A stretch of 64,000 nucleotides of DNA. Source: Owenia fusiformis. Lineage: Eukaryota; Annelida; Polychaeta; Sabellida; Oweniidae. How positions within the stretch are numbered: position 1 is the stretch's first letter; the number at the start of each line of letters is the position of its first letter. The notes under the pieces are model-generated. The model worked only from the letters and a program-made list of their open reading frames with translations. It had not been told where the DNA came from and did no database searches. The stretch lies in NCBI GenBank assembly GCA_903813345.2, contig CAIIXF020000001.1, positions 1,426,001 to 1,490,000 on the forward strand, written 5' to 3'. This document shows, in pieces, positions 46,172 to 56,604 of this stretch. The position numbers were made by a program, and so were the translations under genes.

Positions 46172-47911
46172 CACTATGCATTACCATGACGGTTACGTCA
46201 AGGCGATTTGCAAGATTTTGCGGTAACGATAACGGATGGGAAAGACAGCATGTCCTCTTTCTCGCATGTAGGCAAGATTCACAGGTAAGATTTCCTTTTA
46301 AACTAGTTCCATTTGGTGACGTATATATGGATGGTTATAAACTGAGGCCCGGGTATACTGTCATTAATAAGCCGTGTGGTCTACAAGAAGCAGAATATAA
46401 GCTGTAAACCTACAGACTGAGATATCCAATTTTTAGTTCATTCTCGTGTTTTCTCAGTATATGTGCCTCAGAGCCACTCAAAATACTAACTGTACATAAA
46501 CTGTGTATAAACAACCCATAAAATGACAAACCCAGACCAGGAATGTGGTGCATATTTACGGTGTTATAGCATGACGGTTACGGCAAGGCGATTTGCAAAA
46601 TTTTGCGGTAACAATAACAAAAAATGGCGGATGGGAAAGACAGCATGTCCTATTTCTCGCTTGTAGACAAGATTCACAGATAAGGTTTAAACGCAATATT
46701 GTTAGACGACTACGTATGAATTCTATGGACGGTAACGTATTGTATTAGTTATTAATTTCAAACTCAACAGTTTTTCGCTTATTTCATGTTATCCCCAGGC
46801 ATCAATTTGCAAAGACTACGTTCAAAATATACATTACTAAATGTATCACCGAATGCGATGCTTACATAAATCGTTCATCCTTTCATTGATACACAGTAGT
46901 AGAAAATAATGCATTAACCTTAGTTTTCTGTTCCATCGCGGCCATTTTTCAGAGGTGGTGTAACCGTCATGCTATAGCAGGGTGATGTTGTTAATAATAA
47001 AGTTTCAATCGCAAGGTCGTTAGACGACTACGTATGAATTACATGATTTTGTTATGGACGGTAACGTATTGTATTAGTTGTACATTAGCTTTAGCGGACG
47101 GTTACGTGCATGTGCACATATCTCCATGTTATTGTAATAACGGGTAACAAATGGAATATTGAATTACCTATATTTATTTTTCAATTAGGTTGAACAATAT
47201 CTAGTAATATTTCAATTTTGGATCACAAACGATATGAAATGAATCGGGGTTTCATATATGAACGAGGTTCGCGTAACCGTCTATCAATGATTTACGTTAC
47301 CGCAAATTCAAAATACATTATTATCGGTTAAGTAGAACATATTAGGTGGTTTCCAATGCTTAATTGACTTTTAATGATTGTATGTAGGTTATATTTATAT
47401 ACATCAAAGTTGCAGAAGATGTGAGTAGCTCCCATAATTCTTTCATATTCTATCGTATTCGGGGATTCCCCATTACGTCATCTCCCGCATCGTCTCCAAT
47501 CTAATTGTAGGATGCGATCACGTGAACATATCGTGGAAATGGCGTTAACATCAGTTCAACATCATCATTTTAAACCTACGGTAATACTATTGAAGTTACT
47601 CGATCCAAACTTGAAGAGAATACTCATAAAACTACAGCGAACATTGGGAGATTCAGTTCAATGGCAAATGAGACCTGTTTATAAAATTTGTTTTCGAACG
47701 TTCCAATATGATAGGTCATCTTTGGGAAATCCCCCCCCCCCTTGCCAAAGTTGGTAGGCAATGTAGACCATGCACTGACGAGGAAAATAAACAAATTACT
47801 AAATTTTATGTAGTTTTGAATTCCTAACTCGATAGTTTTTCGCTTATTTCATGTTATTCCCGGGCATCAATTTGCAAAGACTACGTTCAACCGTCATGGT
47901 AATACATGGTG
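46172..47911 (-). mobile_element. Transib-like non-autonomous element B
   Basis: The ends are CACTATGCATTACCATGACG and, inverted, CACCATGTATTACCATGACG. ATTAC is directly repeated on both sides (46167-46171 and 47912-47916). Its interior is the reverse complement of element A over several blocks (for example 46265-46540 against 45770-46030, and 47160-47400 against 44710-44960). It is interrupted by element C. Orientation is given relative to A. Confidence 0.8.
46557..46984 (-). mobile_element. Transib-like element C, nested in B
   Basis: Ends TACGGTGTTATAGCATGACG and, inverted, CACCCTGCTATAGCATGACG. Flanks are ATATT (46552-46556) and ATGTT (46985-46989), a 5-bp duplication with one change. 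Removing C and one flank restores a sequence collinear with element A at 45721-45765. Length 428 bp, an internally deleted relative of A. Confidence 0.8.
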
Positions 47912-48017
47912 ATTACACAGTAGGTCAACGATTTTTTGTGTGTATTTTTGAGTTGGATAGAATAAATAACTCTAAAACATATTCATATTCAATCAATTTG
48001 CTACTAAAGGATGCATA

Positions 48018-49464
48018 CACTCCCCTCCATAAGTTTGGCAACCTTAGCTCCCCCATTGAACTACATGTACGTGTAAAAGTTAAGTTTCTTTACGTTTGAA
48101 TTTTTATTTACTTAACAAGCGACGGAAATACTTAAAATATTAATGGAAACGTAACTTGACATTATTTCCAATACCTCCAAATTTTCTTAATTTTTTTCCT
48201 CAATTACAAAAGGTCGAAAATTGATGATAAATTTGATGAATTTTTTGACATTCTCATGTTAACCAATGGGAAATGGTTAAGGACCTTCAAAATGGTTGGG
48301 CCCAAATCAAACATCTTTATTGTTCTCTTGAACACATTTAAGGTACATCGAGATATAAGTCCAATAAAGCAATTATAACAAATAAAACATTCATGTACAT
48401 GCATGGTAAACATAGTAATCACAATCTTATTTTAACAATCACTAAGCACTAAGTAGCATGAAATGATTTCTCATCAATTTTGTTTAACAACTCTTTGGTA
48501 ATATTATGAACTCTGAATTTGCCTGGAGCATCATTTGGTCTATTGATGTTTTGCATAAACGGGCTTTTGTATTCTTTTTCTTTTGTTATTGTACAGGGCG
48601 TATCAAAAAAACGCAACAAGTAGTTATCTCGTAAAATCACAAAACTAGTGATGACTACATCAATTTCATTCAATGTACCATAAAGACACGTCTCTCCTCT
48701 TTGCAATGATATAACATGCATTAACATATTGTAATGGTTGGGTGAGAAGTCCTTCCATTTGCACAGTGGGTCAAAATCGGCTCTGCACCAAGTTTTAGAT
48801 ATTGCAAAAATCAGTGCAAGGGCTAATAGTCCATGGTATGAAATCTCTAGGACGTCTAATAAAGGAGTTGGTAGCACACTATAGCGCAGCGATATTTGAC
48901 CTTACATAACATACCTACATATGTCCCCTAATAATTTTTATTATAACCATTCAATACACTTCCGGCTAAACTAAAATTCTATTTCCCGTAGTTAGATATA
49001 GCTCAGTTGCTTATAAAACAACCATCAAGAATTGATCGCATTCATGAATAAATTCGAAAAATCGTTATCATTATCTTCCTAAAATTTGATTGTATCCAGC
49101 GGTAAGGTCAAAGAACAAACAGCCATCAGAAAACTTGATGATAGCCACAAGCAACGTCGAGGAATAATTTCAAGGCGTTCGGATTGGATTGTTCGGATTG
49201 GATTGCATGAAATTATCACATTGGATTACATGGGAATGACGATTTTCAAAAATTCATCAAATTTATCATCAATTTTCGACCTATTGTAATTGAGGAAAAA
49301 AATTTTTAAAAAATGGGAGGTATTGGAAATAAAGTCAAGTTACGTTTCCATCAATATTATAAGTTATTTTATCGCCGGTTAAGTAAATAAAAATTCAAAC
49401 GTAAAGAGGCTTTAACACGTAGTTCAATGGGGAAAAAAGGTTGCCAAACTTATGGAGGGGAGTG
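48018..49464. mobile_element. TA-flanked foldback element (Tc1-like termini)
   Basis: The ends CACTCCCCTCCATAAGTTTG and, inverted, CAAACTTATGGAGGGGAGTG are flanked by TA (48016-48017 and 49465-49466). The inverted arms are about 245 bp (48018-48262 and 49220-49464). The AAGTTTGG-type terminus and TA duplication suggest a Tc1-like origin. The interior shares sequence with 3720-4960 and holds a 142-codon frame. The right end is 170 bp upstream of the start codon of the dehydrogenase gene. Confidence 0.8.
48449..48877 (-). CDS. Hypothetical 142-codon ORF inside the foldback element
   Basis: Starts MLPTPLLDVLEISYHGLLAL; residues about 15-27 (GLLALALIFAIS) are hydrophobic and could serve as a signal peptide or anchor, followed by WCRADFDPLCKW. 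No domain is recognised. The first part is also readable at 4905-4945 (LPSPLLDVLDISYHGL), but the DNA there is nearly identical, so that alone does not prove coding. It may be a chance frame or a transposon passenger. Confidence 0.25.
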   Translation of the reverse strand: MLPTPLLDVLEISYHGLLALALIFAISKTWCRADFDPLCKWKDFSPNHYNMLMHVISLQRGETCLYGTLNEIDVVITSFVILRDNYLLRFFDTPCTITKEKEYKSPFMQNINRPNDAPGKFRVHNITKELLNKIDEKSFHAT

Positions 49465-49634
49465 TATACCAAGAGAACCTAATTTAAACTCAGATATTTC
49501 GTATCGAAGAAAATACGATTGTAACTGGTCTCTTCATAATGCGTGCCCTGTGCTACAATCGGACTTCATATATATTTTGAAGGTGTTGACGCGTCTAAAA
49601 TACTCCCATTTGCTCCATTACGCTAGATTTCGCG

Positions 49635-49727
49635 ATGAAGATTGCTGGACAGGTTGCTCTAATAACGGGTGGATGTGGTGGACTGGGGAAAGCATTCGCT
49701 GAGATCTTACTTAAGTGTGGAGCGAAG
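49635..49727 (+). CDS. Dehydrogenase exon 1
   Basis: Residues 1-31, [20 protein letters not shown] onward, first beta strand and glycine-rich loop. Donor AAG|GTATAT. Confidence 0.92.
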
Positions 49728-52700
49728 GTATATTTCGATTTTTCATCTGATGAATGTGCATTTTTGATTACTTGTAATTTGATTCTAATATTCGCCTATC
49801 GACCAATCATGCACATGACGCATCATCTTGTGCGTTTACAACCTGTTTTACAATACTCAATTGTTAAATTCTTACGCCATTCCCCTACCTTCTAGGTTTG
49901 TCTCGTTGACTTGAACCTGACGCAAGACTCTCAACAACAATTGAATGAAATGTATGGAAAATCAGTTGTCTTTAAACAATGTGATGTCACTAATAGACAA
50001 TCTCTAAAAGGTAATGCGTTCTAGAGGGGGAGACTACAAATGCATGAAATTATCACAAGTCTTAGTTTTAAACCGAAAATGTACATCGATTTTTAGTTTG
50101 GAACTAACAAGAATATCACCATCTTATATCAAATTCCTTGTCTGCTGTCAATTCACTCTGTAAATTCTAGGACTCGGTCATCATTTTTAACTTCAAAAAT
50201 CAGTTCATTGTGCATTTATTTCAATTATCATGTAGTAAAAAAGTTACTAAAAAAATTGACTTGTGAAGTTTTGAAATAATTTATTTCGGTGTGTATTTCA
50301 GATACATTCGAATTCACAAAATGCACATTTGGACGATTGGATATTGTGGCGAACAACGCTGGAATCTGCGATGAGGTCAACTGGGAAAAACAAATTTCCG
50401 TGAATCTAGTAAGTTTGCGTGTAGTTGAAGAGTTGTCTTATATCACTTTATTCAAATATTTTGTCTTTAATTTTATATTTTACTTTAAATGGATGAGAGA
50501 GGAAAAACTAAAATCACACATTTCTTAGGCCATTAACGCTCAGTAGCTCTTTTCGATTACAGGGCTGCTTTTTGTACCAAAATCTGATGCTTAAGATTCT
50601 CACAAATGATAGAATACTCATGTTTTTTGTAAATATGATATTGAGCTCTAGGAATTAATTATATATTTTCAAAATGTAATTCAAATGGTACTTCAAATGT
50701 AGAGACCAAAGCATAGCTTTATTTTATTTAAATACTATAGGAACATCTTATGGTTTTGAAAAATAGTACAATAACGTCATTTCGAAGGGCAATATAGTGA
50801 AACATCGGACCAAGGTCCAATATTTCACTATATTGCCCGCAGAAATGACGTTATTATTAGTATTATTATTATTATCTAATTTCCCGGGGGAAATTGACGG
50901 TCATTAATTGCATCATTGACTGCCATTATGGACCGCCACTATGACGGCACATATTGCTCAGGTCGATAAAGTAAAATGAATGCCTTCTAACCTAGCACTA
51001 AAGCCCCTAGAACTGGCCCGGCAGGGTGGTTATAATAGGGGATATAGATCTTCAAGTACTTGACTGTAGTCCAGTCAAAGTAACATTTGACCCAAAAGTT
51101 TTCAATTCATATATGAAATGACATACTAAAATCTACCAAATTTAGTGGAACATGTAAAAAATCATTTCTGGTACCCCCTCACCTTGAAAAATAGACCCCC
51201 CCCCCCTCCCAAGGGGAAAATTATTTTTCAAATGTATGGAATATTTTGAAAGTAATTTTACAATTTCTTAATTGTAATAAGGTATCCCAATCTGTGTATC
51301 TCTTTAACTTTGGTATTAAGAGTGAATGAGAATTTTTTTATTCATTTATTTTTATTTCATTCATGTAATATAATTATTATCAAGTGTTACATTTACACAC
51401 AGATACCCATAGGGTGTATATCAGTGCATTATCAAAAATTGGAAAAAATCATAAAGGTGTACAATTTATATGAGTTGAGCATTAGGACATACAATTTATA
51501 ATAAATATGGATAAGATGTAGTTGCTTGAATAATGGTAAACTTGCATGATATATATCTTTTAAAGATAATTTATAATTAACGAATTTCTTTTGAATTGCA
51601 TCATTTTTTCTAATAATTTCCCCATATAATATTGCATGAAATGTGAGAATATATAAGAGAGTAATAGATATCTAGCAAAGCTGTCAAATTTAATTTGTAA
51701 CGTACTTTATAAAGTATACCTAGTGTTTTTGATATTTTTGAAATAATATAAGATATATGTTCATTCCAATTGAGTTTATTGTCTCCAAGAAAATTTGTTT
51801 TTTTCGACACGTTCAATACTATTTTCATCAATCATTAACTGGTATTGTGGATCATTGAGTTTAGCTTTTGATTTGGTAAAGATCATTTAGTTAGTTTTAT
51901 CAATGTTGAGTGAAAAATTATTGTTCTTGGACCAGTTAGATGTATTAATCATTTCATTATTTACAATTTTAAATAAATTTTCTAAGTTATCATCTCCGAG
52001 GAATATATTGATATCATCAGCAAAAATAACTACTTTGAAAATATCTGATACTTTAAAAAGATCGTTTGTGTATAGTATAAATAATACTGGTCCCAAGACA
52101 GAGACTTGAGGGACTCCAAAAGTTAAGGTTTCATTCTTGTCTGAATAGGTACCATCAATAAAAGTTTTCAAGGGACAATTTTTCAAATAACTTCTGAACC
52201 AATCATTAGCAACACCGCGAAAACCTAGCATTTATACTAGTTTAGTATGACCACTTGCATCAAATGCCTTAGAAAGGTCTAAATATAAGCCAAGTACATG
52301 TTTATTATTATCTAAAGCAAATCGTATTTGTTCGGAAAAAGTAAAAATAGCCATATTTGTTGAATGTTTTTCTTGAAAGCCAAACTGCCTCTCATGCATT
52401 AAATGATTAGTTTTAAGGAATGAAGAAAAACTTTATGCATTGCCTTTGATAGATGTTTAGAAAAAACATTCAATAAAGAAATTGGGGTACAACGGTCTTA
52501 TTTGAAATTTGTACTTTTCACATGTCAACTTATATTTAAAACTACTTGATTGAGTATTTGTCACCTCTGTGCCATTCATCAGGTTGGCGACATGTCAACT
52601 CAACCCGGGTAAACTCAGCCTCGGAAAAACTCAAACCTTAAAGTACATTTATACAATAGCACTTTGGCATACGACATTAAAAAAACTATTTCTCAAAATT

Positions 52701-55700
52701 CAATAAACCTATGATTTCAATATTACATAGGAATAATAAGTGAATGTTGGGCCATCTTTATAAATCATAGGACAGAAGGTTCCATTAATATAAAACACAC
52801 ATTCCAATTAGTATATGTGTAATTTGAGATAATTTTTCTGTTTTTATGGGTTTGTAAGGGTTAAAAAGAAGACCAGATAACTTTTTCTTTGTTAAAACAA
52901 TTTTATTATTTAAGAAAAACAATATCCAATCGTGGTCAAGCTGAATTATGTAAAAATAAGACCTCAATTGTTTTTAGTTATACACTCATAAATTGAAGGG
53001 GTGGGGAAGGGGGTATCTTTGATTCAATCTTTAAAATTGTTCCACTACTTCGATTTTGGTAGATTTTTAGTATGTATTTCAAGGTTAATCAATGTAAACA
53101 ACTAACGTAATTTGAAATCTATTGCAATTTGTTTTAAAGCTAAGCTTATTTTTTCATTAGTTTGACTGGTCGGGCCGTTTGTGTTTTCTATAATACGAAT
53201 GGCGCAATACATTAAGACCATAAAACGAGGGCGAAGATGTACATAAATAAAAAGGGTATTGCAGAAGTAATGAATTTGAAAAAATCGAAACAACACAATG
53301 TCACTTTCGAAACCATCTAGATTCTAGTATCACTTTTGAAACTTGATAAACATTATTAATGCCTTGGTCACATTTGCTCCGATTTTCACTACGGCGCCCG
53401 GCCGATTGAGTATTTTGTTCAAAATTGAATTATACAGTATTGAGCAAAACACTCAATCGGCCGGGCACCGGCCGATAGATCGGAGCAAATGTGACCCAGG
53501 CATTAGATAATACATACTTGACCATTAATTTTGGCAGTCGGCCATTATTAGAGGGACCTATCTTGGGTTGGACTATATGAGGAAGGACAACGGCGGAAAT
53601 GGAGGGGTCATAATCAACATAGCTTCAATGACAGGTACGTTATATACAGTGTGTACATGTATGTATCTCATACTTGAGTGGGTTTGGAGATTATATATCA
53701 TATCTGAGGAATGGGCAAGATATATTGTATATGCCCCGCTCCAGGCCAAATGCCGCCAGATATAATATATCCATCCCGCTCCCGGGGATTTTTTGAAAGT
53801 TTAAAAGAGTTAAAAGTTTTAAATTCTAAATATCTAAAATTTAAGAAAAAGTTTAACTGTTACAATTTCATAGTATTGAACTAAAGGAATATTTCGAAAA
53901 TGTTAAATTTAAATTGTACTTTTACTATAGGCCTATCATGTCATTTGAAAAAGGTGGAAATGTTATATCTACCCCAAATCACTCTAGTATGAGATAGAAC
54001 AGTTATGTACGGTCGGTTTTGGATATAGGTTATATCCCTCAGCGAAATATTTATTTCTCCCCTTGGCCCCCATCGGTCCCTCGGGGAGTAACACTTATGT
54101 ATTGTGCGTACCATCTGCATTTTCTTTTCTTTTTTTGATTGAAAGCATATGTATGAGAAAACATTTGTGAGAGTTATCAACGAGATATCAAGGGGGGTCA
54201 AAGGCCACTCATTTGACAATAGTTCTCGACGTATTTCAATACCAGTTAATTATCCTTATTGACCACCACATATAGCCTATAGTCGTTCAGGACCATGAAT
54301 CAGAACAGATAATCACATGGCTTTTGTTATCACTGACCAATCAAAGTACTGTACTCCCAATTAATTTCGCGAGTTTTGATTTTTTTAAATACCGAGAGAC
54401 AGTAAATTATTTGTCTCCCTTTCGCCATATATAAAATTGATTGAGGCACAAACCTGGGGGCACAATATACCATTCACTATAGTTTGACTCTATGCTCGGC
54501 TTAGCACTCGCCATGTGCTTGTTGTACTATTGGTCAAATATCTATAACACTGTCGTGGTAGTAATAATATTATAAAATATTAATTTCCAGTATCGCCTGT
54601 TCCCAAAATGACCTTTCAGCACCTCATTTCGTTTGGCATAAGTTGAAGAGTCGTAAGAATTTTGAATTATTTTACAGAAATCATAGCCATACGCTTTCAA
54701 TTGGTATACGAAAGCAGGAACCCGAAAGATGGTATGATGCTCAATGCAGTAATTGCACAAATCGAAGAATATATATATATGAGAATTATTGATCATTGAA
54801 ATTGCAGGTCTGATACCATTATTCACCATACCAGTGTACACTGCCACCAAACATGGCGTCGTGGGATTCTCTCGGGCGATAGGGGTAAGATGCATTTTCA
54901 TCAATATTTTACTCGATTTGGCCTCATATCGATGAGTAGTTTTAATAGTTATAGTGGCGGCGTGGTACAAACTTGAATGGGGTGTAAAAGGGGTAAAATC
55001 AGATTTCCCTGAATATTGTCATGTCACAATCTATGAAACGAATAAATATCAATTAAGCCTTTCTCTTCTCTGTCTTTCTGCTTTAATTTAACATATTGAC
55101 TGTATGAACTGCGTGGACACATTGTCGCCACAAGGTGAACTGAACTTGAATAGCGATACTTGAACGAAACTAAAGACAGAATGAAGACGAGATGGGCGGA
55201 TTGAAGACTGTATGAATGGACTTGCATTTAAGGCCTGTCACATCAACATAGTTTCCATTAGCTTTATAATTATTCGCGAACATTTTGGACGCCGCGGTGT
55301 TGTCTTAAATGTTGATCTCTATTTTTCGTTTTACCTGTATTTTCCTTTCAGACCGATGCCAGATTTTCTGAACAACAAGTCAGGTGTAATGTATTATGTC
55401 CAAGTTTCACATATACCAATATACTCAAATATTTCGACAATGATGGTGAATTAAATGCCGTCTCACGAGCCATGATTTCTGCTGCAGATATTTTAGAGTT
55501 AGTATGCTTACAAAGCCTCATATTATTTGAATGTCCTTACCACTGTCTCATATTTACGATAGTGTGGGATTTGTATTTTGTATCTCGTCAAAGGCAGGGA
55601 GACAGAGACTACATATCAATACTGAATGCAACGTTGTCGTTTTGTACTTTGATTTTAAGAATTCAAGTATTGCAATGACTAATTCAGAAGAAACCAACCC

Positions 55701-55896
55701 TTGTTTTGAACAGTATACTGATTTCGTAATTCCTTGTAGACCCTCCACGGTTGCTAGGGGGTTCCTAAGACTGGTAGAAGATGACACATTGAATGGTGAA
55801 GTAATGAGGGTTACACCACATAAAGGTATTGACATCAAGTTATACCCACGTGCAGAGACTTTGAGATTGCCACCAGAGCTGATCAGCAAACTATAG
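49635..55896 (+). CDS. 15-hydroxyprostaglandin dehydrogenase-like SDR (complete, seven exons)
   Basis: Joining 49635-49727, 49896-50010, 50302-50408, 53538-53634, 54808-54884, 55352-55501 and 55714-55896 gives 822 nt, 273 residues, against about 266 for human 15-PGDH. Phases 0,1,0,1,0,0 all match and every junction is GT-AG. It is a classical short-chain dehydrogenase: TGGCGGLG (11-18) for dinucleotide binding, Asp36 (VCLVDLN) favouring NAD over NADP, NNAG (87-90), Ser135 and YTATK (148-152) as catalytic residues. [23 protein letters not shown], and [17 protein letters not shown] align with 15-PGDH. The position of human Gln148, which helps bind the substrate hydroxyl, appears to be Ile145 here, so prostaglandin as substrate is uncertain. 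Cytosolic; no signal peptide. Confidence 0.93.
49896..50010 (+). CDS. Dehydrogenase exon 2
   Basis: Residues 32-69, [16 protein letters not shown] to NRQSLK, with Asp36 at the end of the second strand. Acceptor TTCTAG|GTT, donor AAAG|GTAATG. Confidence 0.92.
50302..50408 (+). CDS. Dehydrogenase exon 3
   Basis: Residues 70-105, [20 protein letters not shown] to ISVNL. Acceptor TTTCAG|ATAC, donor CTA|GTAAGT. Confidence 0.92.
50770..50855. mobile_element. Palindromic MITE, copy 2 (dehydrogenase intron 3)
   Basis: AATAACGTCATTTC at the left and GAAATGACGTTATT at the right; the centre (GGACCAAGGTCC) is shorter than in the copy at 45218-45315. The adjoining 50960-51040 also matches, inverted, sequence next to that copy. 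Confidence 0.75.
51500..52505 (-). mobile_element. Decayed non-LTR retrotransposon in dehydrogenase intron 3 (LINE-4 of this window)
   Basis: Minus-strand fragments: [25 protein letters not shown], a 114-residue frame with [20 protein letters not shown] (Gly to Val in the PQG motif) and [10 protein letters not shown], then [18 protein letters not shown] and [15 protein letters not shown] from the thumb. Stops and shifts interrupt it. It lies antisense to the host gene. Jockey/CR1-like signature. Confidence 0.85.
53357..53505. mobile_element. Palindromic MITE, family with 60772-60916, copy 1
   Basis: TAATGCCTTGGTCACATTTG opens and CAAATGTGACCCAGGCATTA closes a foldback of about 149 bp, with internal GGCCGATTGAGTATTTTG and its complement. 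The TTA/TAA ends suggest a 3-bp target duplication. Confidence 0.85.
53538..53634 (+). CDS. Dehydrogenase exon 4
   Basis: Residues 106-137, [14 protein letters not shown] to NIASMT with catalytic Ser135. Acceptor TTTTGGCAG|TCG, donor ACAG|GTACGT. A MITE ends 32 bp upstream of the exon. Confidence 0.92.
53770..54800. other. Dehydrogenase intron 4
   Basis: No gene. Contains phrases such as CCCCTTGGCCCCCATCGG (54060) of unknown origin and a TA microsatellite at 54770-54780. Confidence 0.4.
54808..54884 (+). CDS. Dehydrogenase exon 5
   Basis: Residues 138-163, [20 protein letters not shown] to RAIG, with Tyr148 and Lys152. Acceptor TTGCAG|GTCTG, donor GGG|GTAAGA. Confidence 0.92.
55352..55501 (+). 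CDS. Dehydrogenase exon 6
   Basis: Residues 164-213, [20 protein letters not shown] to ADILEL. Acceptor CTTTCAG|ACC; the donor TTA|GTATGC is weak but keeps phase 0 into exon 7. Confidence 0.85.
55714..55896 (+). CDS. Dehydrogenase exon 7
   Basis: Residues 214-273 and stop: [33 protein letters not shown], then a variable tail. The acceptor GAACAG|TAT was chosen because it preserves the frame; the TTGTAG at 55739 would need phase 2. Confidence 0.85.
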   Translation, partial: YTDFVIPCRPSTVARGFLRLVEDDTLNGEVMRVTPHKGIDIKLYPRAETLRLPPELISKL

Positions 55897-55911
55897 ACAA
55901 CACTGTGTGAA

Positions 55912-55917
55912 ATAAAG
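55912..55917 (+). terminator. Polyadenylation signal of the dehydrogenase gene
   Basis: AATAAA begins only 16 bp after the stop codon, implying a very short 3' UTR. Confidence 0.6.
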
Positions 55918-55924
55918 TAAATAC

Positions 55925-56210
55925 CACTAAATCCCGCAAACCGTTAGTTGGTTATTAAACCCGAAAATCGCTTTAATGAACATTAATGGACACGTTTGTA
56001 TTTATACGTTTATATCTATTCGGTTATTTATGCGTATTTACCCGATTTATCAAAATATCATCGATGAGTTGGGTTATTCACTGCTTATTTCAACCATGCA
56101 ACAATACCTCGTGGTATTTATCTGATTTAGGGAATTCACTTAAATCCTTTTAATACCCCATTGGTTATTTATGATATATTTCGGTAAATAACCATTAATA
56201 AAGTACAAGC
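55925..56210. repeat. Cluster of GGTATTTAT/GGTTATTTAT words, left
   Basis: Words such as AATACCACTAAAT, GGTTATTTATG, GTGGTATTTATCTG and GGTAAATAACC recur. A similar cluster, in opposite general orientation, lies at 58970-59345. The two flank the minisatellite region. Confidence 0.4.
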
Positions 56211-56604
56211 GTATCAGTAGGTAGCAGTATCAGATTACAAGCGTCAGTCGGATGTCTAAGTAGGTCACAATGCTAATGTATGATACAGTCATATGAAGAT
56301 TTGAAATAGTTTCAGTTAAGATGGGGAGACGTTTTGTCTTGTTTTTCAGTTCCGAAAACGGTCATACACATAATATCAAACATTTAACATTACCACTTTA
56401 TAACCACACCATTCGTGCTTCGAAATCCGATGCTATGAAATATTTGAGGAATGATGTATACATGGAATTTATCTTCATCTTCTCCGTAAACAGTAAGTAT
56501 TACCATTTTATAAATCTGGACATTATAAATAAACCGTCTACAAAAAGTCGATTGCAGTTTGATGCTTCATTTGTATTTAGTTTAGTTTTATTCATGTATT
56601 AAGT

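Noticed and set aside
46014-46407. Overlapping 70- and 73-codon frames
   Set aside because: They fall across the ends of elements A and B and reflect the inverted-repeat sequence, not a gene.
54542-54970. 142-codon minus-strand frame
   Set aside because: It overlaps dehydrogenase exon 5 on the other strand; the plus strand has matching splice sites and conserved residues.
55554-55889. 111-codon minus-strand frame
   Set aside because: It is a shadow of the last dehydrogenase exon.
55531-55896. 121-codon frame taken as an independent gene
   Set aside because: Only the part from 55714 aligns with the SDR C-terminus; the upstream part is intron read-through.
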